DNA from: Vespula vulgaris
Lineage: Eukaryota > Arthropoda > Insecta > Hymenoptera > Vespidae
Assembly: GCF_905475345.1 (NCBI RefSeq)
Contig: NC_066587.1
Location: forward strand, 10,273,558-10,337,557
DNA: 64,000 nt
Direction: 5' to 3'
The notes under the pieces were generated by a model that saw only the letters and a program-made list of their open reading frames with translations, had not been told where the DNA came from and searched no databases. A program made the position numbers and the translations under genes. Shown here piece by piece: positions 40,466-57,790 of this stretch (its first letter is position 1; the number at the start of each line of letters is the position of its first letter).

Positions 40466-40655
40466 AATTATTATTATTATCATTATTATTGTCATTATCA
40501 TTATCATTACTATTATTACTATTATCATTATCATTACTATTATTACTATTATTACTATTATTACTATTATCATTATCATTACTATTATTACTATTATTAC
40601 TATCATTACTATTACTATTATTGTTATTGTTATTGTTATTGTTATTATTATTAAT
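40466..40655. repeat. Trinucleotide repeat (ATT/ATC-type)
   Basis: About 190 bp of ATT units interspersed with ATC and ACT and ending in GTT-rich units. Both strands read as open frames of Ile/Thr/Val or Leu/Ser only, which reflects the repeat and not a protein. Confidence 0.93.
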
Positions 40656-41129
40656 ATGTATGTATGTATCATTTGCTAGTATGTTTTATTAGTAATGTTT
40701 TATATCCTTTTTTCTAAAAATTTTTTTACGTTTTATTTTTTTTGTATCTAGAACAAGTTCAGATATTATATATAAGCATAGTAAAAGAACAGAAAAAAAC
40801 AATTAAAATGTAAAATAAAGACAAGGAAAGAAAGGTTTATTACTTGGAAACACTAAACACAAATGATATAAAACTGTTTAATGCTAAATGTTAGAATTAA
40901 TTGTTATAAATTAAAAATTACAATGAAAGATTACCTTATGTGTTTAGCATTAAATACTTAATTTCATTGTAAATTATGAAATACCATAATGAATGAAAAT
41001 GATGTTTGGATTAACTAGAGGCAAAGTTTTTTATTAGTGTGAAGTATTTTGATGCTTTATATTTATAGAATATATTTCATCGTTGCAAGAAGATAGTGAT
41101 ATTATGCACATATTCTATTGATGCATACA

Positions 41130-41430
41130 TGCGCACCCTCAGCAATTTATAGTACTTTCTCCTAAAGGCCTTATATCGTTATAGAAAAGACAAATAAAAA
41201 ATTAACTAATAAATATTGTCATCTTTATCCGCGCTTAGATATCTTTAGTCAAGCATAGCCTTGAATAATGTCGAACCGGATAATAGATAAACAGTGAAAC
41301 TGAACTCCTAGACAAAATTTTAATTAATATCAATGCAACTCTCATAGGTCCATAAGGTTACCAAGACAAAGTTCGACATATGAGATTGTTTAAACATTTC
41401 GAACGAACTATCCCGACACGCCCACAACAA
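41130..41430 (+). repeat. Dispersed LTR-like repeat, copy 3
   Basis: Starts TGCGCACCCTCAGCAATTTA and contains TTTAGTCAAGCATAGCCTTG, AATAATGTCGAACCGGATAA and TTGTTTAAACATTTCGAACG, aligning in order with copy 1. More diverged than the other two copies. Confidence 0.62.
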
Positions 41431-43450
41431 ATAAAAATATTGCTCGAAAGAAATCAAAAGTTAGTAGATTCAAACCATTCATACTCAACAGTAAAAAAAC
41501 CGAGTTTTATCAGCATCACAGGCTATGCCTCAATCAAAAGTATCCTGCACAATCTAAGTTAATATACAACTTTTGGACTAAAACCATCAAGACCTTCGAG
41601 TCTTGCTAAACATTACTCCTTCAGAGATAGCCAACATAGATAATTACACATACAATCACACATCTGTATCTCTTTATTTCAAGATATATTGTATAATTTC
41701 AATTCGCGAAGTATTCTTTATTGTACATTACCTTCACGAGCTCCACGGAATCCTTCAAAGAAATTGCGTTCTCTCATTAATTTGCGAACGGTATTTTAGC
41801 GAAGACCTTAAACAATTTCTAACCCTTATGCTGCAGCCCTTATTCCAATGCGTCTACAATTCTACAATAATTAAGAAAAGACGGGGAACGGATCTTCCAT
41901 GTGAATTGATATCGTTGGACCAACTAATCGTAACTAAACGCGCTCTTGTAATTGCGTCCATATGACGCAACAAATTCAGCATCGAAATGTGCATTTTATT
42001 ATAGTGACATGAATCAGTAAATAAAAATCGAAGAAGAGGATTTTTTGTGCAATGGCTAGATCAAAAGTGGACTGGTAGTTCTGACTAAAACCTCCTTAAA
42101 CAGGTCATTCATCCGCTTACATTCCCTTATCATGCCTTTATTCATACACATATATTCTTGCCACGTGTGATGTCTCATTCTATTTATTCGTATTCTCAAA
42201 ATTTATTCTTTTTTTATCTCGCACATAAGGCTGACTCAACTATTTCACACGCATTACAATAGTAATAATAATGTGTGATGAAGTAGAACGTAATACAGAG
42301 GATAAAATATTTATTCTTTTTTATCGAATAGTAATGTTAACACCTACAATTTTAATTGGTTTAACATGCAATAAGAAATATATTTATGAAGCGAGGTATG
42401 ATTGATGCAAGATTTGAGGAATTTAACAAGATAAATTTATATAAAGAAAAATATTGGAGTTTTTCTGAAAGGTGTTATATTCTCCAAAGGTGTTATGATG
42501 TCAGGACATTTATGCGACATATTAAGATTCGGAAAAGAGCATGATAGAATAGCGATTATTTGATAGATAATAAAAAAGGCATCAGTCCTAAGTGGATCCT
42601 TAAATTATGCATTCCTAATCTTTCATGAGTAAAATATAAAACATAGGGAAAAAATAAAAGGACGAAACAATGACGCAATATATGTGAGAATTCTAACAAT
42701 TAAAAGTGAGAGTAATTAAATTTCTCAATAATCAACTATCAATAATCTTAAGAAAGCAACTTACTTTAGAACGCTAGAAAAAGATGATCTTTGAAGATTT
42801 TTTAAAATATAAATAAAACGGCTAATCTTCACGGACTTTTAGACCAATTTAATGAGCATTTAAAGAAATACAAAAAACTTTTTCATTAAAAAATGCTTTT
42901 AACAGACAATTATTATTTGGCAACAGTCGTGACTCGTCAGCGGAGTTATGCTTTGTTTATTACAATCTAGCGAGTTCAATTTTCGCTTAAAACAAAGCTA
43001 AAGAGATTTTTAATTTCCTTGAAGTTTTGTCATAAGTGAACTAAACAAATATTATAAAAAAATATAAAAACAAAAACTGTGGAATTGAAAAAAAAAATGA
43101 TTTTTAAGAAAAAATGTTAATTTCTTAATGTAGAAACATTGTTTAAATTGGTCTTTTATTAATATTTCTGTTTCATCAAGGATAATTGGTTATTATTTAA
43201 GTAACCTTTTTTCGATAAAATCGATAAGTCAAATAGTTTTTCTTTTATCGTGTACATAAATTTGAAAACATTAAAAATAAAATTTTCCAAAAAATGCATT
43301 AAAATTTTTTAGTTTGAAAAATTGATATTTATTTATAACTTATAGTGGTCAATAACTAATCTGTTATACTAGTGCTATAAAGTAGCTCTTCTGCTTCCTT
43401 ATGAAACATGTTTTAGAAATGTGCTCATTTTTGTCACTTTGGCATTAGAT
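41431..43450. other. AT-rich DNA, no recognised gene
   Basis: 41,603-41,965 is open for 120 codons on the plus strand but the text (mixed Ile/Leu/Ser/Tyr) has no family signature. It may belong to the LTR-like repeat just before it. Confidence 0.45.
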
Positions 43451-43529
43451 TGTTGTGTGGCAGAATGACGAGATATGAAAACAGATGATCATGACAGAAA
43501 GATATCGTGCGATGAAATGTAATATTGAC

Positions 43530-45000
43530 CATAATCATGTACAAATTTCAAAGATAAAAAAAATAAAATCTAACAGTTCGAAGTTTGAAGGAAATTGTTC
43601 TAAGTGTAATAAGCCAAACCACAAAAATCAATATTGCAGATAAAAAATAAGATGTGATGACCCCAGGGATGCAATAATGTAATGCAGATGCTTTCATGAT
43701 TAGTGCTTAGTACCTTGACAGCGGTACTACAGAGCATATGTGTATTTCAATACATAAATTTGATATGCTGAAGCAGAATACAACAATTAGTGTATATACA
43801 ATGTTAAACTAATAAATTAATAAATTAAAAAAGAAATTGAATTTAATGCAAACTAATCAGAATAATTCAAATCTAATGAAAATAAAAGATGCCATTTACA
43901 TACCAATATTGCAGAATAATTCATTATCGGTTTTTATTATAAGTGAAGATTATTTAGAGAAATCAGTGAAACGCGTTTGCAGGATTACAGCACTAACGGA
44001 AACTAAAAACAGACAATTATATTTAATGAACTAAAACAAAAATTGCATGATGCACACAAGTAATGGAAGTGAAAATTTGGTGAGATGACATCTGCAATTT
44101 AGCCACATTAATGTGAATAATCTAAAAGATTAAAATCAGATGAAATTGTCAATAGTATGAATCTACACAATCAAGTCCTATATAAATTTCAAAATATATT
44201 ATAAGGGGAAATTTATCAGCAATCATACAAATAAACGGACAGTCCAAACAATGAAAAATTTGGCTTAGTGCACTCGGACATACACCGTTTGTCCAAAAAG
44301 TTTCTAGACTGGATTAATAAAAAATAGAGAAATGTTAAGATGGCGGTTTCAATGCTTCAGGTGTTCTACATATCTTTCTCCGCTTGAGCATGCACAGAAT
44401 GCTCATATAAACATGTGAAACTGTCAGAAAAGCTTTGGGATGTTGTTCAACTTGCGTTTCACAGTGGCTTAAATGTCGATTATGTCGTATCTTCATGTGA
44501 ATTTTTATTTTGGGAAATAAAAAGTCACTCGGTGCCAAATCGAGTGAATATGAAGGATGGTTCAGACCTGGTATTTGTTTTTTTATTAAAAATCATACAA
44601 CTGCAGTCGTGTGAGCGGGCGCATTGTCGTACAGCAAGAAGAAATCCGTGATACGCGAGCTAAACAACATTCCAAAGGACTTTTCTGATAGTTTCACATG
44701 GTTTTATGAGTGTCTATACGTTGTACTCAAGTGGGGGAAGACTATGTAACACCTGAAGCATTGCAACCGTCATCTTAACATTTCTCTATTTTTTATTAAT
44801 TCAGTCGGAACTTTTTGGATAGACGGTATATATGATTTAATGAGAATTGGAAAACTGGATAGACGTTGTTTGGACTTCAGTGAAATATTTTGCTATATTT
44901 ACAAATTATTACAGAAACGGGAATTATTATAGACATTAGTTAAATATTGTCAGGGAATCGAGAGTTTGAAGAAATTAAACTTGTGTAAATGGAACAAATC
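43530..45000 (+). mobile_element. Copia-type remnant, split by a mariner element
   Basis: Gag zinc knuckle NCSKCNKPNHKNQYC at about 43,598-43,642. Protease AFMISA, a stop, then YLDSGTTEHMC at about 43,691-43,743, keeping the DSG active-site triad. Protease end IKDAIYIPILQNNSLSV at 43,880-43,930. GAG-pre-integrase text QFSHINVNNLKD at about 44,096-44,133. Integrase start LVHSDI ends at 44,282 and resumes as YDLMRIGKLD at 44,831, matching the family's LxHxDICGPMxI. Stops and frameshifts between blocks make it dead. RT and RNase H are absent. Confidence 0.78.
44281..44830. mobile_element. Mariner element with ~180-bp inverted ends
   Basis: Starts TACACCGTTTGTCCAAAAAG; its right end, reverse-complemented, starts TATACCGTCTATCCAAAAAG, giving a TA target duplication. 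The arms remain alignable for about 180 bp (left to ~44,463, right from ~44,648), unusually long for mariner. The centre on the minus strand keeps only the end of a transposase: LLYDNAPAHTTAVV with the second catalytic Asp, then SLDLAPSDFLF with the third; spacing is near the DD34D pattern. The frame has a stop and the N-terminal two thirds are gone, so it is non-autonomous. Confidence 0.82.
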
Positions 45001-45690
45001 AGATAAAATTTATTATGTAAAACAAGAGTACGTCCTTTTTTGGATATTCGCCGACTAATGATAGAGACGTTGCGTAGCAATTGTTTCAAACAAAAAATTT
45101 AGTTTGGCCACTCAGTTACTCTCTCATTCGTACTTGCATGCATATGTAACATAACGCGATAAAAAATTACACAAACCATATTTGTTATTTTCTTTTGTTT
45201 TTCTATTGCTCATATTAAATAGTTGATGAATCATGCTTCAGCTTGAAATAAAAAGTAAAGTTAGATAAGTAAGAAACGATAAAAAAACAATAAGTAAGAC
45301 AATATTACGACAACATAATAAAGACAACGAAAAAAAGAAAAAGACCAATTTTTCACAGATACAAAAAAATTAACGTTCTTTTTGCCACACTACGTATACG
45401 AACGGGAGGATAGAAGAACAAAGAATGAATTTTAATATTTTGCATCTTTATTTTTTTTTTTATAGAAAAAATATATATATTTTGTTTAACATAATTTATA
45501 CTAATGAAAATATAAAATTTTCTATTAAAACATTTTTAATATGCTATTCTAAAGAATGTCAAACCACGCTCGATACAGGAGTAGCAACATGCCAAAGGAA
45601 AACAGCAAAAAACAGATTAGTGAGACTATTTCTTCTTAATCTTCTCAATTCTTTATTTATGTTATTATTCCTTCCTTCTCTTATTTCTTT
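45001..45690. other. Spacer before the BEL/Pao element
   Basis: May contain its 5' LTR or leader; no LTR boundary could be set. The frame at 45,425-45,697 is AT-driven text without motifs. Confidence 0.35.
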
Positions 45691-45703
45691 GATATAAATT
45701 TCA

Positions 45704-49238
<3,535 letters not shown>

Positions 49239-51615
49239 TGTTACGAACTGTCTTAAAGGTGTTCCAAGCGGATTCAAAGCGGTAAACTGATAAGCGGGTA
49301 AGCTGTTTTTAGGCGCCGAAAAGGTTTTGATGACTAAAAAATCTTTTCCAGGTTATAAAAATTTCTTAAAAGAATCTTGATAAAATATAAATTTGTATAT
49401 AAGTTGTTCGTTACTCTAATAAAATTCCGTTAATATTGTTTTGCGGGAGATTGTTCTACAAGAAGAAAGGAGGGGAAACGGAGATTAAGGAGCACCCGGA
49501 ACAAGCTTGAGGTGAAAAAAAGCGGAATGACGACTGAGATACGCAAATAAAGTCTCGTGGATTGTGGAGATAAATCGTGATCCGACAAAGGGGATTTCTC
49601 TATTGAGACGGATATTCAAAATTCAGCTCAGGTTTAGGAAAACAATTAACCTGTTGACAACCTCGAGTTGTACGATTAATTTGTTGATGAGTTCAGGCTG
49701 TGCTGTCAAGTTATTAAATTCAGTCGGAAATCCAGTGACAGGATTATATTACTTGGTGAAACCAAATGAGTTTGATAGTTCGGAACATTTACGAGAAAGT
49801 TTTGCTCATTTTGAATTTATCTCCAAGGCTAATTATTAGGAAGAGCCGGTGAAGGCATTAATTCCCATCTCGTGTTTACGTGGAAGGGCACCTACTGTTT
49901 TGGTGACGGTGAAAGATCCGACGAGTTTGACGTTTACAGAATTGAAGGTGAGCTAGAAATGTATTTCGGGAAGTTACAACATGTAGATAAGTTATACGGA
50001 ATTTAATAATTGAAAGCAGAGAGCGGAGGAAATTTTGGCTGTGCTGGTTGCTGATTTAGATCGTTTGTCTCAATCGGTTTATTCTGAATGTTTGTCGAAA
50101 GTTCAGAATAAAATTTGTAAATACAGTAATGGATTCCTTTGTTCGATAGACATTATAACTGGAGGCCAGTTAGGAAAACCATAGCTAAAAAATAATGCCC
50201 TCATCTTTCATGTAAATTGAGTTCTATTGGAAATAAGAGACCTCAATCTCATTTTGAAAACAGTGTTGAGTGTTTGCTAGAAAATTGTTATGATATTAAT
50301 GATGAGGGTGTGTATTTTTCTTTTAGAGGCAGGACCGGATGTGTTTTTAGTAAATCCTAAACTTGTCAATTGATCTTTAGTAAGGGGCTTCTTGGCAAAG
50401 ATGAGAAAGGAAAGATGGAATTTCCTAAAAAACTATTTCTAGTGATAGTAGAGATTGCGAATGATTGTATCTTAAAGAACGACTTTTTGGTAAAGACAGG
50501 TTTGGACAAGCAATTTTGAAGAATTACATATTGAGAAACTTCAATAGTTAAGAGAACTGATTGATAGTTTGAATAATGTGCTTCAGGAAAATTCTTGGAA
50601 TCAATGAAGCAAGAAAAGAATTTCTCAAAGTTTCTTCATGATTTTTTAAAAAAGAAGATGTCGCAGAAAATTGAAGGAACACATAGAATTAATCGATTTT
50701 CACTTCATAAACCAAATTCCTCATAGGATTCTTTTTCACTTGAAAAGGAAAGTGGACCAGATTATCGAGGATGTGAAAACTCAGAGGGTGATAAAAGAAT
50801 CTTCGAGCCTTAGGATCTTTTCTGCGATACTTGTACGTAAGAAGGATGGTACCTAGAGATTTTCTGTCAACAAGAAATTGAACACAGTAACAAAGAAGAT
50901 GATTTATTTGATCCATTGGGCAAAAATGGTTACGACTCTTGATTTGAAGAATGGATGTAGATAAATGGAAATTCGTTGGGACTATGCAATGATCCAGCTA
51001 TATTTGAATGTTTGACGTTTTCTAGAATTTATTGAATAGGATTTGCTTGGTATGTCTTGATGATATAATTATTTATAACTGTATCTTTGAAGCAATGTTG
51101 GAAAATTTATGGGAGATCTTTGCAAAATTATGTATGGCAGATGTGAAGATTAATCCAGAGAACAATAAATTTTTCAAAAAGGAAGTAAAATATTTGGGAC
51201 ACGTAATCTTGAAAAAGGATCAGTCTATGGATAAGGAAAAGACTGAGATTACAGCGAGTAGACCTGTATCTTGAAATAGCAAACAAGTTAGAAGCTTTCT
51301 AGGATTTTGTTCATATTATCATAGGTTTGTAAAGGGTTAATTGCAAACTCGTTAATCACAAAATCTTTGTATTTATTAATGAAAACAAGAAGATATTTTC
51401 ATGGAATTAAGATCATCAAAAATCATTTGAAAGCTTTAAAGAGATTCTCACATGATTTTTCCGTATTTATGGAACAATTTCTGTCTTCAACTGGAACTCA
51501 ATCTGAGAGGACTCGCACATTTGCCAGATTATATATATAACTGGATTATAAATTTTTATATAAGTTATTTGTTAAGTTCTGTTAATGTTGTTACGTGGGA
51601 GAATGTTCTATGTAA
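49239..51615 (+). mobile_element. Ty3/Gypsy retrotransposon inserted in BEL/Pao
   Basis: Left LTR begins TGTTACGAACTG at 49,239 and ends near 49,487, before a primer-site-like GGAGCACCCGGAACAAG. Gag at 49,650-50,110 includes NEFDSSEHLRESFAHFEF, ISCLRGRAPTVLVTVKDP and LVADLDRLSQSVY. Protease-like DEKGKMEFPKKLFLV lies near 50,400. RT runs 50,680-51,290: HRILFHLKRKVDQIIEDVK, ILVRKKDGT, TLDLKNG, CLVCLDDIIIYNCIFEAML (intact LDD), VKYLGHVILKKDQS. RNase H starts as HQKSFESFKEIL at about 51,416. 51,545-51,612 resembles the LTR segment 49,393-49,462, so a 3' LTR piece follows directly; the rest of RNase H and all of integrase are missing. In-frame stops are few. Confidence 0.83.
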
Positions 51616-51689
51616 CAATATATTGTTATCAGAACATATATGCTCAGAACAAGTAGGCTGTTTCCAGACCTACGTTTTATTTCCATGAT

Positions 51690-52770
51690 TTGTTTACAAA
51701 AAGCAACAAGCAGTGATAGTGAGAGTTCGATTGGAGAGGACCTAGCATACAAGTACTCTAGATTTTAAAGATTATTGAGAAGCTGAACTGTAGATAGATG
51801 TTAATAGTCTTAAAAAAGTTCTATTAACTTTTCCTTCATGAGTATGTAATAATATATCTTGTCTTATGAAAAGAAGAAACAAGGTACTTCATTAATATGT
51901 TTGAAATCATGAATAGTCCCCTTGAAAAGAATTAGATTATCTTGAGCATTATCTTACCTATGTGCAGTTTTACTGTTAGCAATCTGTTAAATGTAGTATG
52001 TGAAGCATTAAGCAACCAACATTTCCACAATATAATTTTATGAAATGATTAGACTATTATTCGTCACTGGTTCAAATCTCCTAAAAGCTTTTGTAAAACA
52101 GAATAGCAAAAATGTAAGAGACAACAATAAGTTATAGTTGATGACATATTCTAGCTGCAAATAATTCAGTAAAGTTATACCATGATAAGCCAATCATAAA
52201 CTACTTATGGTTGCATAATCTGAAATGACTATCATCTAAAACAAAATGAGCAGACAGAAAGATTGAATTTAGCAAAACAATTTTAGAAAAAAGAGCAATA
52301 ATAGGTCAATTTAATTATTGATATCCTAGAAGTCTTCTTCTCTTGTCAAAGTAGAGAAAGTAAACACTTATTGCTTTAGATTTTTCGATAAGATCAAAAA
52401 GAAGTCCATTTCGGGATCATTGACTGTGAAGGAGTTAAAATGAGCAAGTCGGACCATCACACATACACACACACAGAGGGGGGGGGGGTCTGATATGGCA
52501 TATATGATATAACAAGAAAGCTTTTCTAAAGGGACTGAAGTATTGAAAAAGGAAGAATTAAACTCCAAGAGTAACATTATAATACTTAAATTCTTAATGA
52601 GAAAGATTTTGCTGGAGTAAATGAGCGTTTTGAACACGCAGACCTATCACAAACATATAAACATCCCTTTATTTATTTTGTGAAATTGATAATAGTTTAT
52701 TGAAGGAATATAATGAATACAGTGAAGATGTTAAGACAAATAGCAACACTAGATCACAGCGAATTACAAA
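51690..52770 (+). mobile_element. BEL/Pao remnant, 3' part (RNase H and integrase start)
   Basis: Continuation of the element cut at 49,238. RNase H-like text includes SNLLNVVCEALSNQHFHN then TIIRHWFKSPKSF at about 51,975-52,090. Linker text KPIINYLWLHNLK is at about 52,180-52,220 and GSLTVKELK at 52,409-52,440. The integrase zinc-binding part at 52,510-52,680 reads SFSKGTEVLKKEELNSKSN and GVNERFEHADLSQTYKHPF, matching the BEL GRLxxADLxxxxKHPxIL order. The integrase catalytic core is not seen. Confidence 0.75.
52458..52488. repeat. CA run followed by an 11-G tract
   Basis: Short (CA)n and a pure G run inside the BEL/Pao 3' part; the G run shifts the reading frame. Confidence 0.9.
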
Positions 52771-53254
52771 AACTTTTTGTTCCAGATATTGAGACTCTTT
52801 GTATCTGAAGGTCATACTGTATTGTTGATATCTGCAATGACATAAAAGATATCGAATCGGTGGAGTCGAAGTCTTTTTACAACACTTCCATTTTCTTACA
52901 ACACTTCCAATTTTGTATCGTACTTTGTCTCTAGATTTACAATATTCAATGGATTATATAAATGCTTAATAAAATTTACATCATCATAAATTATTCGTGA
53001 AGATATCTGCACGTTAATTGTCAGATTTAATATACTTAATGTCTAATAATTTTTCATCGATTTTTTTGCATATAAAATATATTATAACTGATATATAACA
53101 TAAAATAATATTGCATATCAGTGCCTTTAGCCCATTTTCTCAGGATTTCTTTTAATTTTATTGTTCTCTAATTATGCATATATAGTAGCGTAGTTTTTAT
53201 ACATTTATATGTATAGATTGTATATATTATATTTATATTTTTTCTATATTTGAC

Positions 53255-54250
53255 AGCAAATCTCTGAGCCAAACAACTTCTTTTATAGCCGCTATATGCA
53301 ACATATTCAGATTTTGTAGTATTGATACTAGTATAGTACACTGAGTACTACAGAATATGAATATGCATAACTAGTAATTGATTTATGAGTATTAATATTG
53401 TCAACTTTGCGTTTGATTAACCTATCAGTTGAGAATCACTTTCACCGTTTTTACATTCTATATCAACATTATAGGTATTAGCAAATATCTAAATATTCCT
53501 TTAATAATTTGCCAATGAGTGATTATTTAGATATTTACTCATTAAGCTAACTGCATGTTTGGTCCTAACACATTTGCCAGGAATATTAGTGATCCTATGA
53601 TCACTCTATAAGAGATTTTTCAGAATAGTTTTCGTCTCCTGTTAGAAAGAATGCTGTGACGATGGATATAAGTTCGTACAAAATTTTTGAATTATATTCT
53701 TTGCGTATAATCGCATTGATGAATAAATAAGGACTTATTTTCCTTATTATGTTCTATCTATATACCAACAAAAAATATTGCATTTCCTAAAATGATTTCA
53801 AATAATTCTTTGATTGACTTGATAACTAATTTTAACATAATTTTAGATTTGGATACTACTAAGCAATCATCTAGAAGTTACTTTGGTCTTATTTATGTTA
53901 CCAAGGAATATACATTCATCAACTTCTCTTTATTTGAAATTGAATCTCTTTAAAAAATTACAACATTTTAACTTCCAAAATCTAGGAACTTGCTTAAAAC
54001 TATATAATGATTTTTGACTGTATGTATTCATAAATACATCTATTTTATAAGAAATAAAACTGGTGTTGGATTGTTTTAAGAAATATAACACGATAATTAA
54101 GAATAAATGCATGTATACTGCTTGTATTTTGCATATTGATAATAGTAGTGAATATATAAACAACAGTTTGAAAGATTTTCTTGTTTGTGAATAATTCATA
54201 TTGCATTGTTTTGTACATTCCAGAAAGAAATCCGTTCTATTGACTAAACA
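53255..54250 (-). mobile_element. Copia-type RT/RNase H remnant
   Basis: Minus strand, running to lower coordinates. The RT block at 53,930-54,199 has SQKSLYSFKQVPRFWKLKC and FLKRFNFK, matching the copia KKSLYGLKQAPRxWN box. Next, near 53,800-53,870, is a decayed DDCLVVSKSK block (the copia YVDD region), and ELFEIILGNAIFFVGI near 53,760-53,820. The RNase H end at about 53,260-53,320 reads TTKSEYVAYS, then a shift to AIKEVVWLRDLLS. No integrase upstream. Opposite in strand to the copia remnant at 43.5 kb, so a separate insertion. Confidence 0.75.
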
Positions 54251-55830
54251 TTCACAAAAAATCTTCTTTGGCAGTGCTTTCTGTAATGCTATAGTTGTTT
54301 CATGTACTCATCTTGTATTATATACATTTAACGACAAATATATATTTAACGTGCGATCAATTGCAATTTAACTAATTTAAAAGTTGTCCAATTGATAAAA
54401 AAATTGTTTAATTATTAATGCTTTCATGGTTTAACAATGCATTGTATTATACAACTTTTTCGAAAGAATCTGAATTAATAATCACAAATGTGATCTCCAT
54501 ATTATTACTTTATATCGTCTATGTAAAACGTTGCTATAAATGTATAACATTATTATATCTAATCGGTATTACCTAATTTCTTTCCCACTCAAATTTCTTC
54601 TCTGTCGTTTTATACGTCCACGATTAGTTTCATTATGATTTGCAGTAAAGAAGTATTACTTTATAAAAGACTGAATACACTACTTTTAAAATAAAGCTTT
54701 AAGTAAAAAGAATGCAATTTTGTGTTGTCTTAGAAAAATCTATGTATGTACTACATATATACACCTATATGTGATATCGAGATTTTCTTAGCACTTCGTG
54801 CCCGGAATGTTAAATGAATGAGACTGTGTTTGATGACGTTGCGTCATTACGTAACGATTTAATCGAGAATTTCTCGAAGCTTTGTTCAGTATGAGTATGT
54901 GCATATGCATGTAGGCGAAGGTGATCCTTTTATTCTATTATCGGAAAGGACAAAAAGAAAGGTGAACTTGACGGTCGACAAGATAGCTTTCGAAAAGACA
55001 CGAAGGTGTGATATATGCTAAGAGCAGTTTTTACGTTGCCACCTTTGCATTCGTTTTTGTAACTTTTCTATCATTTTAATAAATTCGCTTTTTTAACCTT
55101 CAGTCACATATATATGTAATACATGTATATATTTTATGTTAAATTTAAAACAGAGGCATGGTATATGTTTATGTACACGATGTCTTCACTTTTTTGCATA
55201 ACGATCCTAGTATATTCTATGAGTAAAAATAAGAGAAAAATATCATTTAAATATAGGCTGTGTTCTTGTATTGTATTGAAACAGTAGAGTATTGTAAACA
55301 TTCCATTATTATTTCATCATTTTGTTATAACATTTTAATAATGCATTTTTAAGCCTTTTATGACATAATTTATATGACATGTTTTTCTTATTTTTGCTCG
55401 TAGAATATGTTGACATCATTATGAGAACAAAATAGGAATATCCTGTTTATATACTGGATATTCCAGGAGATACCTCTTACATTTCACATAATGATTAAAA
55501 TAATGATGAAAAAAGTTCATATAAACATAAATTTGGAAATGCTTTCTTTTTGAGTTATAAGATTTTTCTCCTTTTATGATTTCCAAGATAAAACAATGCG
55601 GTAGTATATTTTATGCGAAAGCAATTTATTAGTCTGGTTCTTTTCTTTTTCTTTTATAAGTTCCATTTTATTATTTGTTCCTATTTATATAAATATTTAC
55701 AAATAATTATAAACAGTAGTGTTTGACTACCCGTTATATTTAATGGCAAGCACTATAGGATGAATGGGATATCTACATGATATGTATGGGTTATTTATAG
55801 CTTATTTATCACATTATATAATTGGTAAAT
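54251..55830. other. AT-rich DNA; no gene recognised
   Basis: 54,780-55,020 is slightly GC-richer, without an open frame. Confidence 0.5.
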
Positions 55831-55839
55831 TTAATAAGT

Positions 55840-57790
55840 CAGATGGTAGTTCTCCCTTTATTCTTTTAGCAATTTCTTCGTAATAGTTTGTTGCGAATGG
55901 ATTCGTATAAATTTCGATTCTGATCTTTGCTAGTTGGTAAGTCGTATTCCTTCTTGCATTGAACGAACATTTAATGTTTTATGAATGTTATTGTTTCAGA
56001 CGTATCAGGATTCATACATCCAAGATTGCATGAAGAATTTTTGATTGTAAATTTTCCATTTTTTGAATGTGTGACTTGGCAGCCATTCTTTAAAGTTGGA
56101 TTCCATAGCTCCATATTGGTTTTATTACGTTTTTATATATAAGCATTTTATTATTTTTCTGAGTTTGGGTTGCCTGTTCGAAATGGTGATAATTGCAAGT
56201 ATTTTATATTATTTTTAATGAAGATACTTGTCCCACCATATGTTTTGCTGCTGGAATGAGAGATAATGTATTATACATATTATGGTATATATAAAATGAT
56301 AATATAAAGTATGATTTATCTATTTGATGTGTCTCGGTGAGAAGTAATATATCAATTTTGTTTCTTATTGCAAATTCCTTTAGCTCGAGTATCTTTCGTT
56401 ACAATTCCATTACGTAACTATTACAATTCTATTCAATGATATATCATTTTTTATTTAGTTCTTATGAAGTTATGAGTTAGTTAATAGATTTAACATTGTT
56501 GAAATTTGGAAAATCTAATTTTGAATTATTTTCTTCGGTTTTGTAGATTGATATTAACTTTTTATTAAATCTTTGAGGTAATTTTTATTTATGCTTGTAT
56601 GTATGATTTATGTATGGTTGTATATCCTGATAACTTATAAATATTATTCCTGTTGTTTGTTGGCAATGTTGTTTTCATTGTTGCTGTTGCTGTTACTGTT
56701 GTTGGCCGAGTTATTGTTACTGGATTAATCATAGAGCGAGTTTTTAGTGGTGAATGCATTTTTGATTGCATTTGTTTTTTGATTATACACTCTTTATAGT
56801 TGTCTGGGTAGGTATCAATTCCCTTGATAGTGATTTGATATTTTCAATTCGTCCTTGTGTGGACACCGCAATGTCAGATGCTTTATGGCATATTTAGCAC
56901 AGGTTGGTTTTCAGGTTTGGTCACAGGTTAATGGAAATGGCAATAATTACAGGTTATTGGCAATAATTTTTGGTACAGTAGACTGGCATCTCATACATTG
57001 CAGTAAATCTCTTTTGACTCTTGGAGGTTCAATTGTAATTAGTGTATTGCATATTAGTTTAATATTGTAGATTTCTTTCTTATTAGTTATCAGAAAGATT
57101 AATAATAATATAAAGGTTTCTTCTTTTTTGAGATTTATTGTGTTTATTGTTTGGTGACTTATTCCCCAGATCGAATTTTATTTTTTCTACATCGAATTTT
57201 GGGCGAAGTTCTTTTATAATTGTTTTAAATCTTCGGTTTTTTTTCTTTTAAAAGCTAAGATAGTTAGCATCTTTTATTCTCAGTGCTTTTATCAGTTTCC
57301 TATAGGTTTTGGATATAGTAGTTTGGATTTTTGCCTGGGTTTTTTAGGTTTTTAATAATGTAAGGGTTTAATAATGTTGAGTTTAATAGTTTTATAGTAA
57401 TTCCATTAATAGATTCATAAGATGAGCTTCAATAAATATTGGTGACAGTTTTGCTATTTTTATTGATGAAAAAGATTCATAGACTTGCTTTAATATTTCG
57501 TATCTGTTGTTGGTGTGGGAGTGGGATCTATTAACCATTTTGCTTTTTCCTTTGTGTTGTTATTACACAATTTGATTGACACAATATTGATTAATCTTTT
57601 TCTTTTTGTAGGTATAGTTTCCTGTTTTACCCATTTCCATCTGGGCATCAGAGCTCATGTGACTTGTACTTTTTTCGAGATTCACAGGATTATTTACTGT
57701 CGATGATTTATTGGCCATAGTTTCTATATTCATCTTGATTAGTACTTTGGGATTTAAAAACGGAGGCACTTAACTGTCATTCGAAATAAA
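55840..57790 (-). mobile_element. Jockey-type non-LTR retrotransposon remnant
   Basis: Minus strand. Gag at 56,780-57,060: CNTLITIEPPRVKRDLLQCM (the usual start of the first zinc knuckle), then HLTLRCPHKDE and a YPDNYKECI block that matches GNHPANYKGC. The endonuclease start at 56,330-56,420 reads ILELKEFAIRNKIDILLLTE, as in the AP-endonuclease NxxG...DIxLLxET motif. Text then jumps near 56,200 to the RT C-terminal part: PIWSYGIQL, a stop, then KSHIQKMENLQSKIF (56,020-56,130). Most of the endonuclease and RT are deleted. Upstream gag text up to 57,769 is more diverged. Confidence 0.75.
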